A stretch of 21,814 nt of DNA, taken from the NCBI GenBank assembly GCA_035252155.1, contig DATFDL010000335.1:1-21814 (forward strand), read 5' to 3'. The translations under genes were made by a program, and so were the position numbers. The stretch comes from JAICLL01 sp035252155 (lineage in GTDB: Bacteria; Planctomycetota; Planctomycetia; Pirellulales; JAICIG01). Shown here in pieces: positions 7,137 to 13,675 of this stretch. Numbering within the stretch: position 1 is the first letter of the stretch; every line of letters starts with the position of its first letter. The notes below the pieces were generated by a model, which was not told where the DNA came from, made no database searches, and was given only the letters and a program-made list of their open reading frames with translations.

Positions 7137-7142
7137 AGGGAG
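7137..7142 (+). promoter_or_regulatory. Ribosome binding site of the PIN gene
   Basis: AGGGAG lies eight bases before the ATG at 7151 and supports that start. Confidence 0.65.
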
Positions 7143-7150
7143 CTATCATC

Positions 7151-7630
7151 ATGGCCGATCGCATCTACATCGAAACCACGATCGCCAGCCATTTGGCCGC
7201 ACGGCCCAGCCGCGACGTGGTGATTGCCGGTCATCAGCAGACGACGCACGAGTGGTGGGACACTCGACGCGGAGGCTACGAGCTGTGCGTCTCCGAAGTC
7301 GTATTGGAGGAAGCAGCGCTCGGCGACCCGCAGGCGGCTCAAGACCGGCTTGACCTCCTGAACGACATGACGCTCCTGCCGATCGCGCCCGAAGCACTGC
7401 CGTTGGCTGAGGCGTTGGTTCAAGCAGGCGCCTTACCGGAACAGGCCGCCCACGATGCGCTGCATATTGCCGTCTCAGCCGTGAACGGCATACCATATTT
7501 ACTGACGTGGAACTGCCGGCACTTGGCGAATGCGACGATGCGGCCCATCATCGAATCGGTCTGCGCAGCAAAGGGGTTTAAGGCGCCGATTATCTGCACG
7601 CCCGAAGAACTCTTAGGAGCAAAACCATGA
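7151..7630 (+). CDS. PIN-domain protein, VapC-like toxin
   Basis: The product is 159 residues, the usual size for a single PIN domain. PIN toxins are metal-dependent ribonucleases of type II toxin-antitoxin pairs. The N-terminal strand IYIETTIASHL carries the first acidic residue (Glu8). VVLEEA (Glu53/54) and HDALHIAV (Asp102) supply others. YLLTWNCRHLANA carries Asn121 where many VapC proteins have Asp. The C-terminal ICTPEEL is typical of this PIN subfamily. It starts after a strong terminator, so it should have its own promoter. Its stop overlaps the start of the next gene (ATGA at 7627-7630), the usual coupling in toxin-antitoxin operons, although here the PIN gene comes first. RNase activity is inferred from the family. 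Confidence 0.85.
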   Translation: MADRIYIETTIASHLAARPSRDVVIAGHQQTTHEWWDTRRGGYELCVSEVVLEEAALGDPQAAQDRLDLLNDMTLLPIAPEALPLAEALVQAGALPEQAAHDALHIAVSAVNGIPYLLTWNCRHLANATMRPIIESVCAAKGFKAPIICTPEELLGAKP

Positions 7631-7872
7631 ACGATCCTATTGTCGACGAAGTTCGGAGGATCAAGGACGAGTTGGCCGCTCGCTTCAACTACGACTTGAA
7701 AGCCATCTACAACCACCTGAAGCAACGCGAGAAGGAGCGGGAAGCAAAGACCGGGCGCAAGTTCGTCTCCTATCCTCCTCGCCGCGTCGAGCCGACCCCG
7801 ATGCCCCCGCCCACCGCTTCCACCCCGATGAACAGCACGTTGCCGGATACCACCACCCCGGCTGAACGCTAG
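7627..7872 (+). CDS. Small partner of the PIN protein, putative antitoxin
   Basis: The product is 81 residues. Residues 1-50 are predicted helical and strongly charged (VDEVRRIKDELAARFNYDLK, then KQREKEREAKTGRKF). The last 30 residues are rich in Pro, Thr and Ser and probably disordered. No named DNA-binding fold can be recognised. AGGAG lies seven bases before the ATG, and the gene overlaps the PIN gene by 4 nt, so the two are almost certainly co-translated. The antitoxin role is inferred from size, charge and coupling. Confidence 0.75.
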   Translation: MNDPIVDEVRRIKDELAARFNYDLKAIYNHLKQREKEREAKTGRKFVSYPPRRVEPTPMPPPTASTPMNSTLPDTTTPAER

Positions 7873-7913
7873 ACCGTGCGCCGCGAGGCAGCCGATTCCG
7901 ACTACAAGACTCA

Positions 7914-8429
7914 GTGTCGATCGATCAACTTACCGACTACCTGCGTCGTCTGCGTTCGGGCAGTCTCGATGCCACGGACGCCGCCTTTTTCGAACAATTC
8001 TCAGCGGCCGAGTTCCTCCAGCGGGTTCGCGGCCATTACCCCGTCGTTTTTCAGCAGCGATCGATCGGACGCAAAGCCGAGCATGGGCTGGCCCGCTCGC
8101 TGCAATTTGAGCTGGCGGTTCCGGCGAACGGGCAGCAAATCTTTCCGCCGGTTCATCTGTTTCCGGTTTTTCGGCGCTGCCTATTGATTTCCACCTACGA
8201 CGATTACGTCAGCGGAATCGCCATGGCGAAAACACTTCGCATTCGGCCGTCGAAGAGCGATCCCGGTCAATTACTCGTCACCCTGGGAAGTGGCTTCAAG
8301 CTTGATAAGATGCCCGATGGCTGGGCGCTCAAAACGCTCGCCCGGCGATCGAGCGTTCTTTCTGAGGCGTTTTTGCGTTCACGGGGTTGGCAATTTGACC
8401 GCTTGCGGCCCTTTGCGCTGCAACCGTGA
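7914..8429 (+). CDS. Hypothetical protein, 171 residues
   Basis: The frame starts at a GTG and reads MSIDQLTDYLRRLRSG at the N-terminus, with acceptable GC-rich codon use throughout. No family is recognised. The region after residue 100 (TLRIRPSKSDPGQLLVTLGS) looks like beta strands. No membrane segment or signal peptide is visible. There is no clear ribosome binding site, and an ATG at 8223 in the same frame could start a shorter product. It follows the PIN pair by 41 nt in the same direction. Another frame is open over part of this region, so a frame error or decay is possible. Confidence 0.5.
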   Translation: MSIDQLTDYLRRLRSGSLDATDAAFFEQFSAAEFLQRVRGHYPVVFQQRSIGRKAEHGLARSLQFELAVPANGQQIFPPVHLFPVFRRCLLISTYDDYVSGIAMAKTLRIRPSKSDPGQLLVTLGSGFKLDKMPDGWALKTLARRSSVLSEAFLRSRGWQFDRLRPFALQP

Positions 8430-8492
8430 AAAGGCGGTTGCGCGCCTTGCCAAACTCCGCGACGCGGCAGTGGCCGCAAAGCGAGGAACTTG

Positions 8493-8747
8493 ATGGTAAA
8501 GAAAAGCAATATCCGATTCGCCCAGCTTCTGGCGTTTTTCGAGGGCATTGGATTTACGGCGACCCGCGAAAAAAGCGGCTGGCGCATCGAGCATGCGCCG
8601 TCGGGAACGATCTTTATCTTCCACCCTTACCGCGCCAACGACTTGGTTTACGCGCCCGACCTGTTCCTGATTCGCTCGCAACTCGACGCCCGCGGCATGG
8701 TGCCCCAAGATGCCTTTGACGAGTCGCTGACAAAAACCCCGGCGTGA
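8493..8747 (+). CDS. Small HicA-like hypothetical protein
   Basis: The product is 84 residues. The pattern, a short helix (FAQLLAFFEGIGF), a strand pair ending in IEHAPSGTIFIFHPY, then RSQLDARGMVPQDAFDE, recalls the double-stranded-RNA-binding-like fold of HicA toxins. The usual HicA catalytic G-S-H-x-x-F motif is replaced by a strand carrying His without the Gly-Ser, so it is not a standard HicA. ATG 8493 was chosen because GAGG lies six bases upstream; an in-frame TTG directly precedes it. It is followed after 9 bases by a DUF104 gene and looks co-transcribed with it. The gene call is fairly firm and the fold is a suggestion only. Confidence 0.65.
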   Translation: MVKKSNIRFAQLLAFFEGIGFTATREKSGWRIEHAPSGTIFIFHPYRANDLVYAPDLFLIRSQLDARGMVPQDAFDESLTKTPA

Positions 8748-8756
8748 GGCCCCGAC

Positions 8757-8996
8757 ATGGCTACTTCGGTGTTCGAGGCCGTTTTCGAAAACGGTGTTTT
8801 ACGGCCAGATCGACCACTGCCGCTTGCAGAGAACCAGCGGATTGAGATTTCTGTCGAGTTGCCCGCCGCGGAGCAGCCGACCGACGCGGACGTTGAGCTC
8901 ATCAACGAAACATCGGGCATGCTCGGCTGGACCGGCGATGCGGCGACCGTGGAGCGCATTACAATGGACCCGGAGTTCGGCATCCACTCATGTTGA
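8757..8996 (+). CDS. DUF104 antitoxin-like protein (first copy)
   Basis: The product is 79 residues. The N-terminal FEAVFENGVLRPDRPLPLAE and the following NQRIEISVEL are the classic DUF104 (AF2212-like) core, a small beta fold described as an antitoxin for PIN toxins. The C-terminal half, ending in WTGDAATVERITMDPEFG, is variable. GAGG overlapping the previous stop lies seven bases before the ATG. The downstream gene starts inside its last codons (8990 against stop at 8996). No PIN gene is adjacent; the partner is a different hypothetical family. Confidence 0.85.
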   Translation: MATSVFEAVFENGVLRPDRPLPLAENQRIEISVELPAAEQPTDADVELINETSGMLGWTGDAATVERITMDPEFGIHSC

Positions 8997-9307
8997 AACC
9001 GAGCATTTATGCCGACTTCCACAACGCTGATGCGCACGGCCGGCTGCGGCTAAACTGCGCCGGCACTGCTGAGGATCTGGCACGGCAGGGGATAACGCTA
9101 TGTGAGGGAATGCGCGTGACCTTGTATTCGGACGACCTCGACGACAATGCGCAGCTTGACGAGTTGCTGGTTGATGGGGTGGCCTCCTATTCCGACGAAG
9201 AGAACTGCTGGGTTGCGACGATCGACTGGTCTGCGGTTCGCCATGCATCGGACGAGCGTGTCGCCGATCTGGGTGGCAAGCCGAGGGCCCCAGCACGACC
9301 GACGTGA
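8990..9307 (+). CDS. Conserved hypothetical protein overlapping DUF104 gene
   Basis: The product is 105 residues. It begins MLKPSIYADFHNADAHGRLR and contains GMRVTLYSDD and CWVATIDWSAVRHASDE. The sequence is acidic, with no signal peptide or membrane helix. It resembles a small hypothetical family that I recall from planctomycetes and cyanobacteria; no function is known to me. Its start overlaps the preceding DUF104 gene by 7 nt in another frame, so translation is probably coupled. In a toxin-antitoxin layout it holds the place where the PIN toxin would normally be. It carries no obvious nuclease residues, so a toxin role is only a hypothesis. Confidence 0.75.
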   Translation: MLKPSIYADFHNADAHGRLRLNCAGTAEDLARQGITLCEGMRVTLYSDDLDDNAQLDELLVDGVASYSDEENCWVATIDWSAVRHASDERVADLGGKPRAPARPT

Positions 9308-9326
9308 ATCCGTCCGGTTGTTGCGT

Positions 9327-9332
9327 TATAAT
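9327..9332 (+). promoter_or_regulatory. Possible -10 box before second DUF104 gene
   Basis: TATAAT stands 30 bases before ATG 9363. No good -35 box lies at the expected distance (GTGAAT at 9304-9309 with a 17-bp gap is weak). It suggests that the second DUF104 gene and the coupled membrane protein gene may have their own promoter. Confidence 0.4.
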
Positions 9333-9362
9333 TTGGCCATTCAAGTATCTGCGAGTTCAAAT

Positions 9363-9611
9363 ATGCAGCCGCTAGTTGCTGAAGCAACCTACCGCAACGG
9401 CGTCCTCAGACCGGCGGCGCCGCTGCCACTCGAAGAGAATCAGCCGGTGCGGATAACGATCGACCCGGCAGATAGCCCCGTTCACTCGACTGTCGGCTTG
9501 ATTCCTTGCAGCGACGCGAAGTTGATCGAGCACGTCGAAGCACGTCGCTCTCGATCCGATCGACGAGCTATGACGTTTGCCGACCCGTCCCTCGGTTTCG
9601 CGAAACAATGA
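9363..9611 (+). CDS. DUF104 antitoxin-like protein (second copy)
   Basis: The product is 82 residues with the DUF104 core AEATYRNGVLRPAAPLPLEE followed by NQPVRITID, clearly paralogous to the protein at 8757. The C-terminal part is Arg-rich (EARRSRSDRRAMTFADPSLG). The frame is open from 9147, but that part overlaps the previous gene. ATG 9363 begins the conserved domain and follows a TATAAT box. Its TGA overlaps the ATG of the large membrane protein (ATGA at 9608-9611), so the two are translationally coupled. No PIN toxin is nearby. Confidence 0.8.
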   Translation: MQPLVAEATYRNGVLRPAAPLPLEENQPVRITIDPADSPVHSTVGLIPCSDAKLIEHVEARRSRSDRRAMTFADPSLGFAKQ

Positions 9612-11749
9612 GCGTCAACGTTCCTCGCAGCCGCTTGCGCCGATTGCTGAAACGCGCCGCGCAGACGATTGCGGCACTCGTCGCGTTGGCCGTAGTGGCA
9701 CGGTTCGCCTACCTCGTTTCATGCATGGATGGCGGTTGGCGGACCGTCCTCGCGCAGTGGCAGCCCGGCTGGTCTGGCGGCGATGAATGGCCCGACAGGG
9801 CGGTGCCGCGTCTCGAACCGCCGCAGCAGGCCACATTCTGGCTGAAACACATTGACGAAATCGCCGACGGCCCAGGAGATCCCGCGCAACTCGCGATGGG
9901 CGGAGCCTGGATCCTCGACCACCCTTCGCCGCATTACATGTCAAAGCACCTCGAAGCCCGATTCGGGTCTGGTCGGCCATTTTCGGCGGAGGATACCGGA
10001 CAAGCCGTAAACGAATTTCATAGGTTGTGTGGGGCGAAGTGTCTGGCGTTGGCGAAGCGCGCGACCGATCTGGAACCGACGAATGTCAATTGGTGGCGAA
10101 TGCGGGCAATGCTGACTAGCTCCATTAATCTTGGCAGCCACGTGAGTTGGGAAAGCATGCGGACGGATCAATGGACCGAGATTCTCGAAGAAGCTGCGCC
10201 CCACGATCCAGACAACGCGTTATACGACTATCTTGCGGCGGCGCGGTTATGGAAAGCGAACGGGAAGTACGAACCTCGCTCATTTGCACCGAGGAGCGAC
10301 GGGATCGAATGGACGCTCACGGTTCACGACGCTCATCAATTCGCCAAGGGAACGGAATACTTCGAGCGCGGGCAGACGAAGAAGTTCGTCGCCTTTGGAG
10401 AAGCTGGCTTGCCTGCCATTTTCGAATTCATCAAACGCTCGGGCCTGCCGCGCGACGTGCAGGCCGAACTGGCCACTAGCTCACTTTACCTGTTGCGATC
10501 TTCGGATTCGATTGTTGCGCTCGGGCGATGGCAGATGGCTCGCATTGACGAGCGGGCCGGCGCCGGCGACCGAGTGGGGGCATTGAAACTCGCACGGCAG
10601 TGCAGCAAGGCACTTTCTCAGTTTGAGGCCGCTGGCGAGACAACCGCGTTCGAGCTCGTCCTGGCCGTGTTTCAGCAACGGATCGCGATGCGCCTGCTAC
10701 AGTTAGCAGAGAGCGAACCGATCCCAGTAACCACCGAAGAAAAGGCTGCGGTTATGCGCGATGCATGCGAGGCGATCCTACGCGTGAAGGTCTGGCAGGA
10801 AGCCGCGAACCGTGCCGCTAAACCGAGGCTCGCTCCACCCGATGCCGTTGACATTATCGAGGGCGCTGTGCTTGCGTTTACACCAAAAAGTGTCGTTGCG
10901 CTCTTGATCGGCGGCCTGACCGCCGGGCTTGTCGCAGCACTGTTTGCCCGGGGCGCGTGTCGGCTTGAAATGTTGCCTGCCTGGCAGCACGCGGTGATAT
11001 GGTCGATCGCTTGCACGCTGGTCTTCGCGATTCTAGGTATCGCACCGGCTGAATTCGTCAGCATCGATAAACAACCTTGGATCGCCGCGGGTGCGCTTCT
11101 CGGCGTGGTCGTATTGACCGGAGGCATTCTTTTCTGGCGCTCGAACTTTCGATTTACGATCCGCACGCTCTTCGTAACCGTTTCGATATCCGCTCTTCTC
11201 AGCGCCTTCTTGGCAATGCTCCATAGACAAGCGGGGAGCGAAGATCGCCTCGTGTCGCTGGCGATTTTGCCGAAGGGCGTTGCAAAGCTCGATGCAGCGG
11301 CGGTGGAAAGCGCTTTGCGTATGGTGCCGCAGTCGTGGACCGTGGCCGCCTGGCAGTGGTTCGTTCATTCCGGCTTTTACTTTAGTGTGGCGGCCGCACC
11401 GCTCTTGGTGACGGTGTGGTCGGCGATGCGCCGATTGGGACGCAAAGAAGGCGATCATCAAACCTCGCCGCGCGTATGGTCGGCGGCGCTGTGTCGCGAT
11501 GGTGCGCGCTCTGCCTTGGCATTGGCGGCGCTTCTATTGCTCGCCGACCTGTCGCTAACGCCAAAGTACTTACTGCAATTCGAAAGCGACTACCAGGCGA
11601 AAACGCTGTTTCTTCGCCACCCCGAAGAAGGCCCCAAAGCAAGCCGCGCCGCGATCGTCGCCGTGGAGGGCGATCCGGCGGCGATGACGCGTTTGCGCGC
11701 GCTGGCCGACGAGGAGGTCGATAAAATGCTCACGGGCAATCGCGACTAG
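9608..11749 (+). CDS. Large multi-pass membrane protein of unknown function
   Basis: The product is 713 residues. One hydrophobic segment lies at about residues 17-38, then a long helical soluble region (about 40-425). A cluster of hydrophobic segments follows near 428-450, 461-478, 490-510, 517-538, 588-606 and 635-650. The segment at 517 begins RFTIRTLFVTVS, a start seen often in uncharacterised planctomycete membrane proteins. The soluble part has no recognisable catalytic motif; its helix-rich character could be TPR-like, but no clear TPR consensus is visible. ATG 9608 overlaps the DUF104 stop, and a longer reading frame from 9506 is rejected because it overlaps that gene. It is convergent with the gene at 11777, with only 27 bases between them and no clear terminator. 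Confidence 0.8.
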   Translation: MSVNVPRSRLRRLLKRAAQTIAALVALAVVARFAYLVSCMDGGWRTVLAQWQPGWSGGDEWPDRAVPRLEPPQQATFWLKHIDEIADGPGDPAQLAMGGAWILDHPSPHYMSKHLEARFGSGRPFSAEDTGQAVNEFHRLCGAKCLALAKRATDLEPTNVNWWRMRAMLTSSINLGSHVSWESMRTDQWTEILEEAAPHDPDNALYDYLAAARLWKANGKYEPRSFAPRSDGIEWTLTVHDAHQFAKGTEYFERGQTKKFVAFGEAGLPAIFEFIKRSGLPRDVQAELATSSLYLLRSSDSIVALGRWQMARIDERAGAGDRVGALKLARQCSKALSQFEAAGETTAFELVLAVFQQRIAMRLLQLAESEPIPVTTEEKAAVMRDACEAILRVKVWQEAANRAAKPRLAPPDAVDIIEGAVLAFTPKSVVALLIGGLTAGLVAALFARGACRLEMLPAWQHAVIWSIACTLVFAILGIAPAEFVSIDKQPWIAAGALLGVVVLTGGILFWRSNFRFTIRTLFVTVSISALLSAFLAMLHRQAGSEDRLVSLAILPKGVAKLDAAAVESALRMVPQSWTVAAWQWFVHSGFYFSVAAAPLLVTVWSAMRRLGRKEGDHQTSPRVWSAALCRDGARSALALAALLLLADLSLTPKYLLQFESDYQAKTLFLRHPEEGPKASRAAIVAVEGDPAAMTRLRALADEEVDKMLTGNRD

Positions 11750-11776
11750 CGCAACGTGGTTGAAAATCTTCGAAAA

Positions 11777-12571
11777 TCACTTGCCCGCTAACGCCTCGCC
11801 AGGCTGCTGTTTCGAATCGAGGTTGATCGTTGGCTTTTGAGGGCTGCTTTCGATTTCCTGCAGGATGTGCACCATCAGGTCCTTCCAGAACCGGCCGGCA
11901 TCGGCGCGCCGCTCGAAACTGAGCCGCAGGCACGTGGGATCATCGCTGCATCCGGGCGAGACATGAATTGCCGCGAAATAATCGCCGAGCCGATGCGGTA
12001 CTGCCTCCACTTTCTCGACGCCATTGGGTGCCGTCCGTATCGTGTCGACGATCGTTCGATTGAGATCAATCTGGCTCGAAAGCCACATCTCCAGCGCCTT
12101 CGCTTCTTCGCCCGAGCGGCACGTGATCTTCCAAATGGTCAAGGATGGTTCGCGATGCATATCGGCCACCGGGGTTTTACGGAATAGCGCGGTGATTTGT
12201 TTGTTTTGCATGCCGTGGTTCAGCATCGGGTAGCTAGCGGGCAAGAACTCATAGTCGTGCGGCGCATGGCGTATGGCCGCGACGGGCGCCATCTGTAGAA
12301 TCGCCACAAGGACTGCCTCAGGCACGTCGAACTCAAAACAAGCGGCAGGCGGGCTCGCAGGATGCGAAAGAGCAAACCATTGCGCGCGGCGCTGTTCGGT
12401 CGTCGCCCAAAACTCGCCTGATCCGTTCCACGCGGCTGCATGTTGCTGGTTTACCCCGTTCTGAAGAAGATCGTTTGCACTGGCCAGATCGGTTCCGTGA
12501 TGAAAGCGAATAAGGCGTTGCGGCACGGGTACGTGCGATTCGTGGGCATCCATCGCGGCGGCGGCCAGCAT
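11777..12571 (-). CDS. Hypothetical protein with ADP-ribosyltransferase-like N-terminus
   Basis: The product is about 264 residues. The segment RLIRFHHGTDLASANDLLQN with the later GSGEFWATTEQRRAQWFA recalls the first two motifs of DUF3990/PARP-like ADP-ribosyltransferase folds (Y-H-G-T, then G-x-G-F-Y-x-T with a downstream A-x-x-[WF]-A). A Glu-bearing YEFLPASYP stands near residue 108 and could be the third motif. The second half, from about residue 140, has no recognised family and ends in a Lys/Gln-rich tail. The start is uncertain: ATG 12571 is used, but TTG 12613 and ATG 12553 are possible and none has a good ribosome binding site. The enzyme assignment is tentative because the catalytic tyrosine is replaced by Trp. 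Confidence 0.65.
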   Translation of the reverse strand: MLAAAAMDAHESHVPVPQRLIRFHHGTDLASANDLLQNGVNQQHAAAWNGSGEFWATTEQRRAQWFALSHPASPPAACFEFDVPEAVLVAILQMAPVAAIRHAPHDYEFLPASYPMLNHGMQNKQITALFRKTPVADMHREPSLTIWKITCRSGEEAKALEMWLSSQIDLNRTIVDTIRTAPNGVEKVEAVPHRLGDYFAAIHVSPGCSDDPTCLRLSFERRADAGRFWKDLMVHILQEIESSPQKPTINLDSKQQPGEALAGK

Positions 12572-12741
12572 CTTCGAGGAGGATAGGCCGATGCAGGAGG
12601 CCCCCAACCTCAATCCATTCTACGCCACTTCGTTTGGAGTTTATAGTGTGGCTTGGGACTATGGTGATACCCAAACTCTATCATCGGCAACGCCCGCAGG
12701 CGCGCCCTGGCCCGTATCAAGCTCAGTGCTACGAACTACCA

Positions 12742-13596
12742 TCACGGCGTTGGCGGCCAGCCCTGGGGGAATCGGCCATAGACTGCCTCGTAGGCGCGCA
12801 CCGTTGGCGGCGGCGGATGCTTGAGCGCTTCTTCGACTGCCTCTCGATAGCCCTCGTCGAGCGATTCGCGGAACTCGGCTAGCTCGCGGTCTCGTTGCTG
12901 CTCCTCCTGTTCCTTGGCCAGCGATTCCGAGGGCGAATAGTTGAGCCACTCCGGCTCGTTGCGTTCATCGAGAGCCGCCTTCAGCGGCCGCAGGTCGATG
13001 GCATAAAGCCGCGGAAAGTGATAGACCCAGTCGAGATCGCGATGCTTGAGGCGGCGAAAGATCATGGCGTAGATGGGCGTGAGATCCGCCCGCTGCGCCA
13101 CCCAAATAGTGCCCAGGTAAAAGTTGAGGTAATCGTACCGCCGCGAGCCGATTTGCCGGTTCAGAAGGTCGGCCAAGAAGGCACCGCCGCAACGAAACGA
13201 CCCGAGATCCAGCGAGCGCCCATCCGCTGCCACCACTTCATGGCTATCTGAAAAGACATCCCACAGGCATTGACCGACGAGTTCGAGCGCCTCGCGCTGC
13301 GTCTCGATGGGCGTCTGTTTGAACTCGCCAGCCACATCTTCCCACGTCGGTTCAGGAGGCAGTGGTCGCGGGTCGTCGGCCCTCCTCAGGCTGCACAAGT
13401 TGCGATGACTATCGACCGCCTCTTGGTAGCACTGCTCAAGCGATGGATGGCTCACGGCGAGCAGCGGTGAGTTTTCCCAACCCTCCGGTGCTAACTCGAC
13501 CAGCACATCGGCTCCGGCGAAACCTTGTGGAAACAGCCGTTCGAATTCGGCCCACAGTTCCGCGTCGCTGTATCGTTTCTCGGCAAATGGCTCCAT
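12742..13596 (-). CDS. Hypothetical protein, 284 residues
   Basis: The product is a soluble protein, MEPFAEKRYSDAELWAEFER at the N-terminus, with a central region YDYLNFYLGTIWVAQRADLT, then a charged helical part rich in Glu and Arg (KEQEEQQRDRELAEFRESLD). No signal peptide, membrane segment or catalytic motif is visible, and I do not recognise the family. The frame is open to 13791 but this would run into the cytochrome gene. ATG 13596 leaves an 80-nt gap and gives a sensible protein. GTG 13644 is an alternative. It is on the same strand as the cytochrome genes and could be a distal part of their transcript. Confidence 0.65.
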   Translation of the reverse strand: MEPFAEKRYSDAELWAEFERLFPQGFAGADVLVELAPEGWENSPLLAVSHPSLEQCYQEAVDSHRNLCSLRRADDPRPLPPEPTWEDVAGEFKQTPIETQREALELVGQCLWDVFSDSHEVVAADGRSLDLGSFRCGGAFLADLLNRQIGSRRYDYLNFYLGTIWVAQRADLTPIYAMIFRRLKHRDLDWVYHFPRLYAIDLRPLKAALDERNEPEWLNYSPSESLAKEQEEQQRDRELAEFRESLDEGYREAVEEALKHPPPPTVRAYEAVYGRFPQGWPPTP

Positions 13597-13675
13597 CTTT
13601 CGTTGCGCTGCGCACGACAACTTCAGCTCCTCAGCACCCGACACACCGGAAGATCGGCAGGTTCGCCGGAATCGT

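Noticed and set aside
8290..8493. A small gene ending KAVARLAKLRDAAVAAKRGT before the HicA-like gene
   Set aside because: Only the last 20 residues look protein-like. The rest overlaps the 7914 gene in another frame and has no sensible start.
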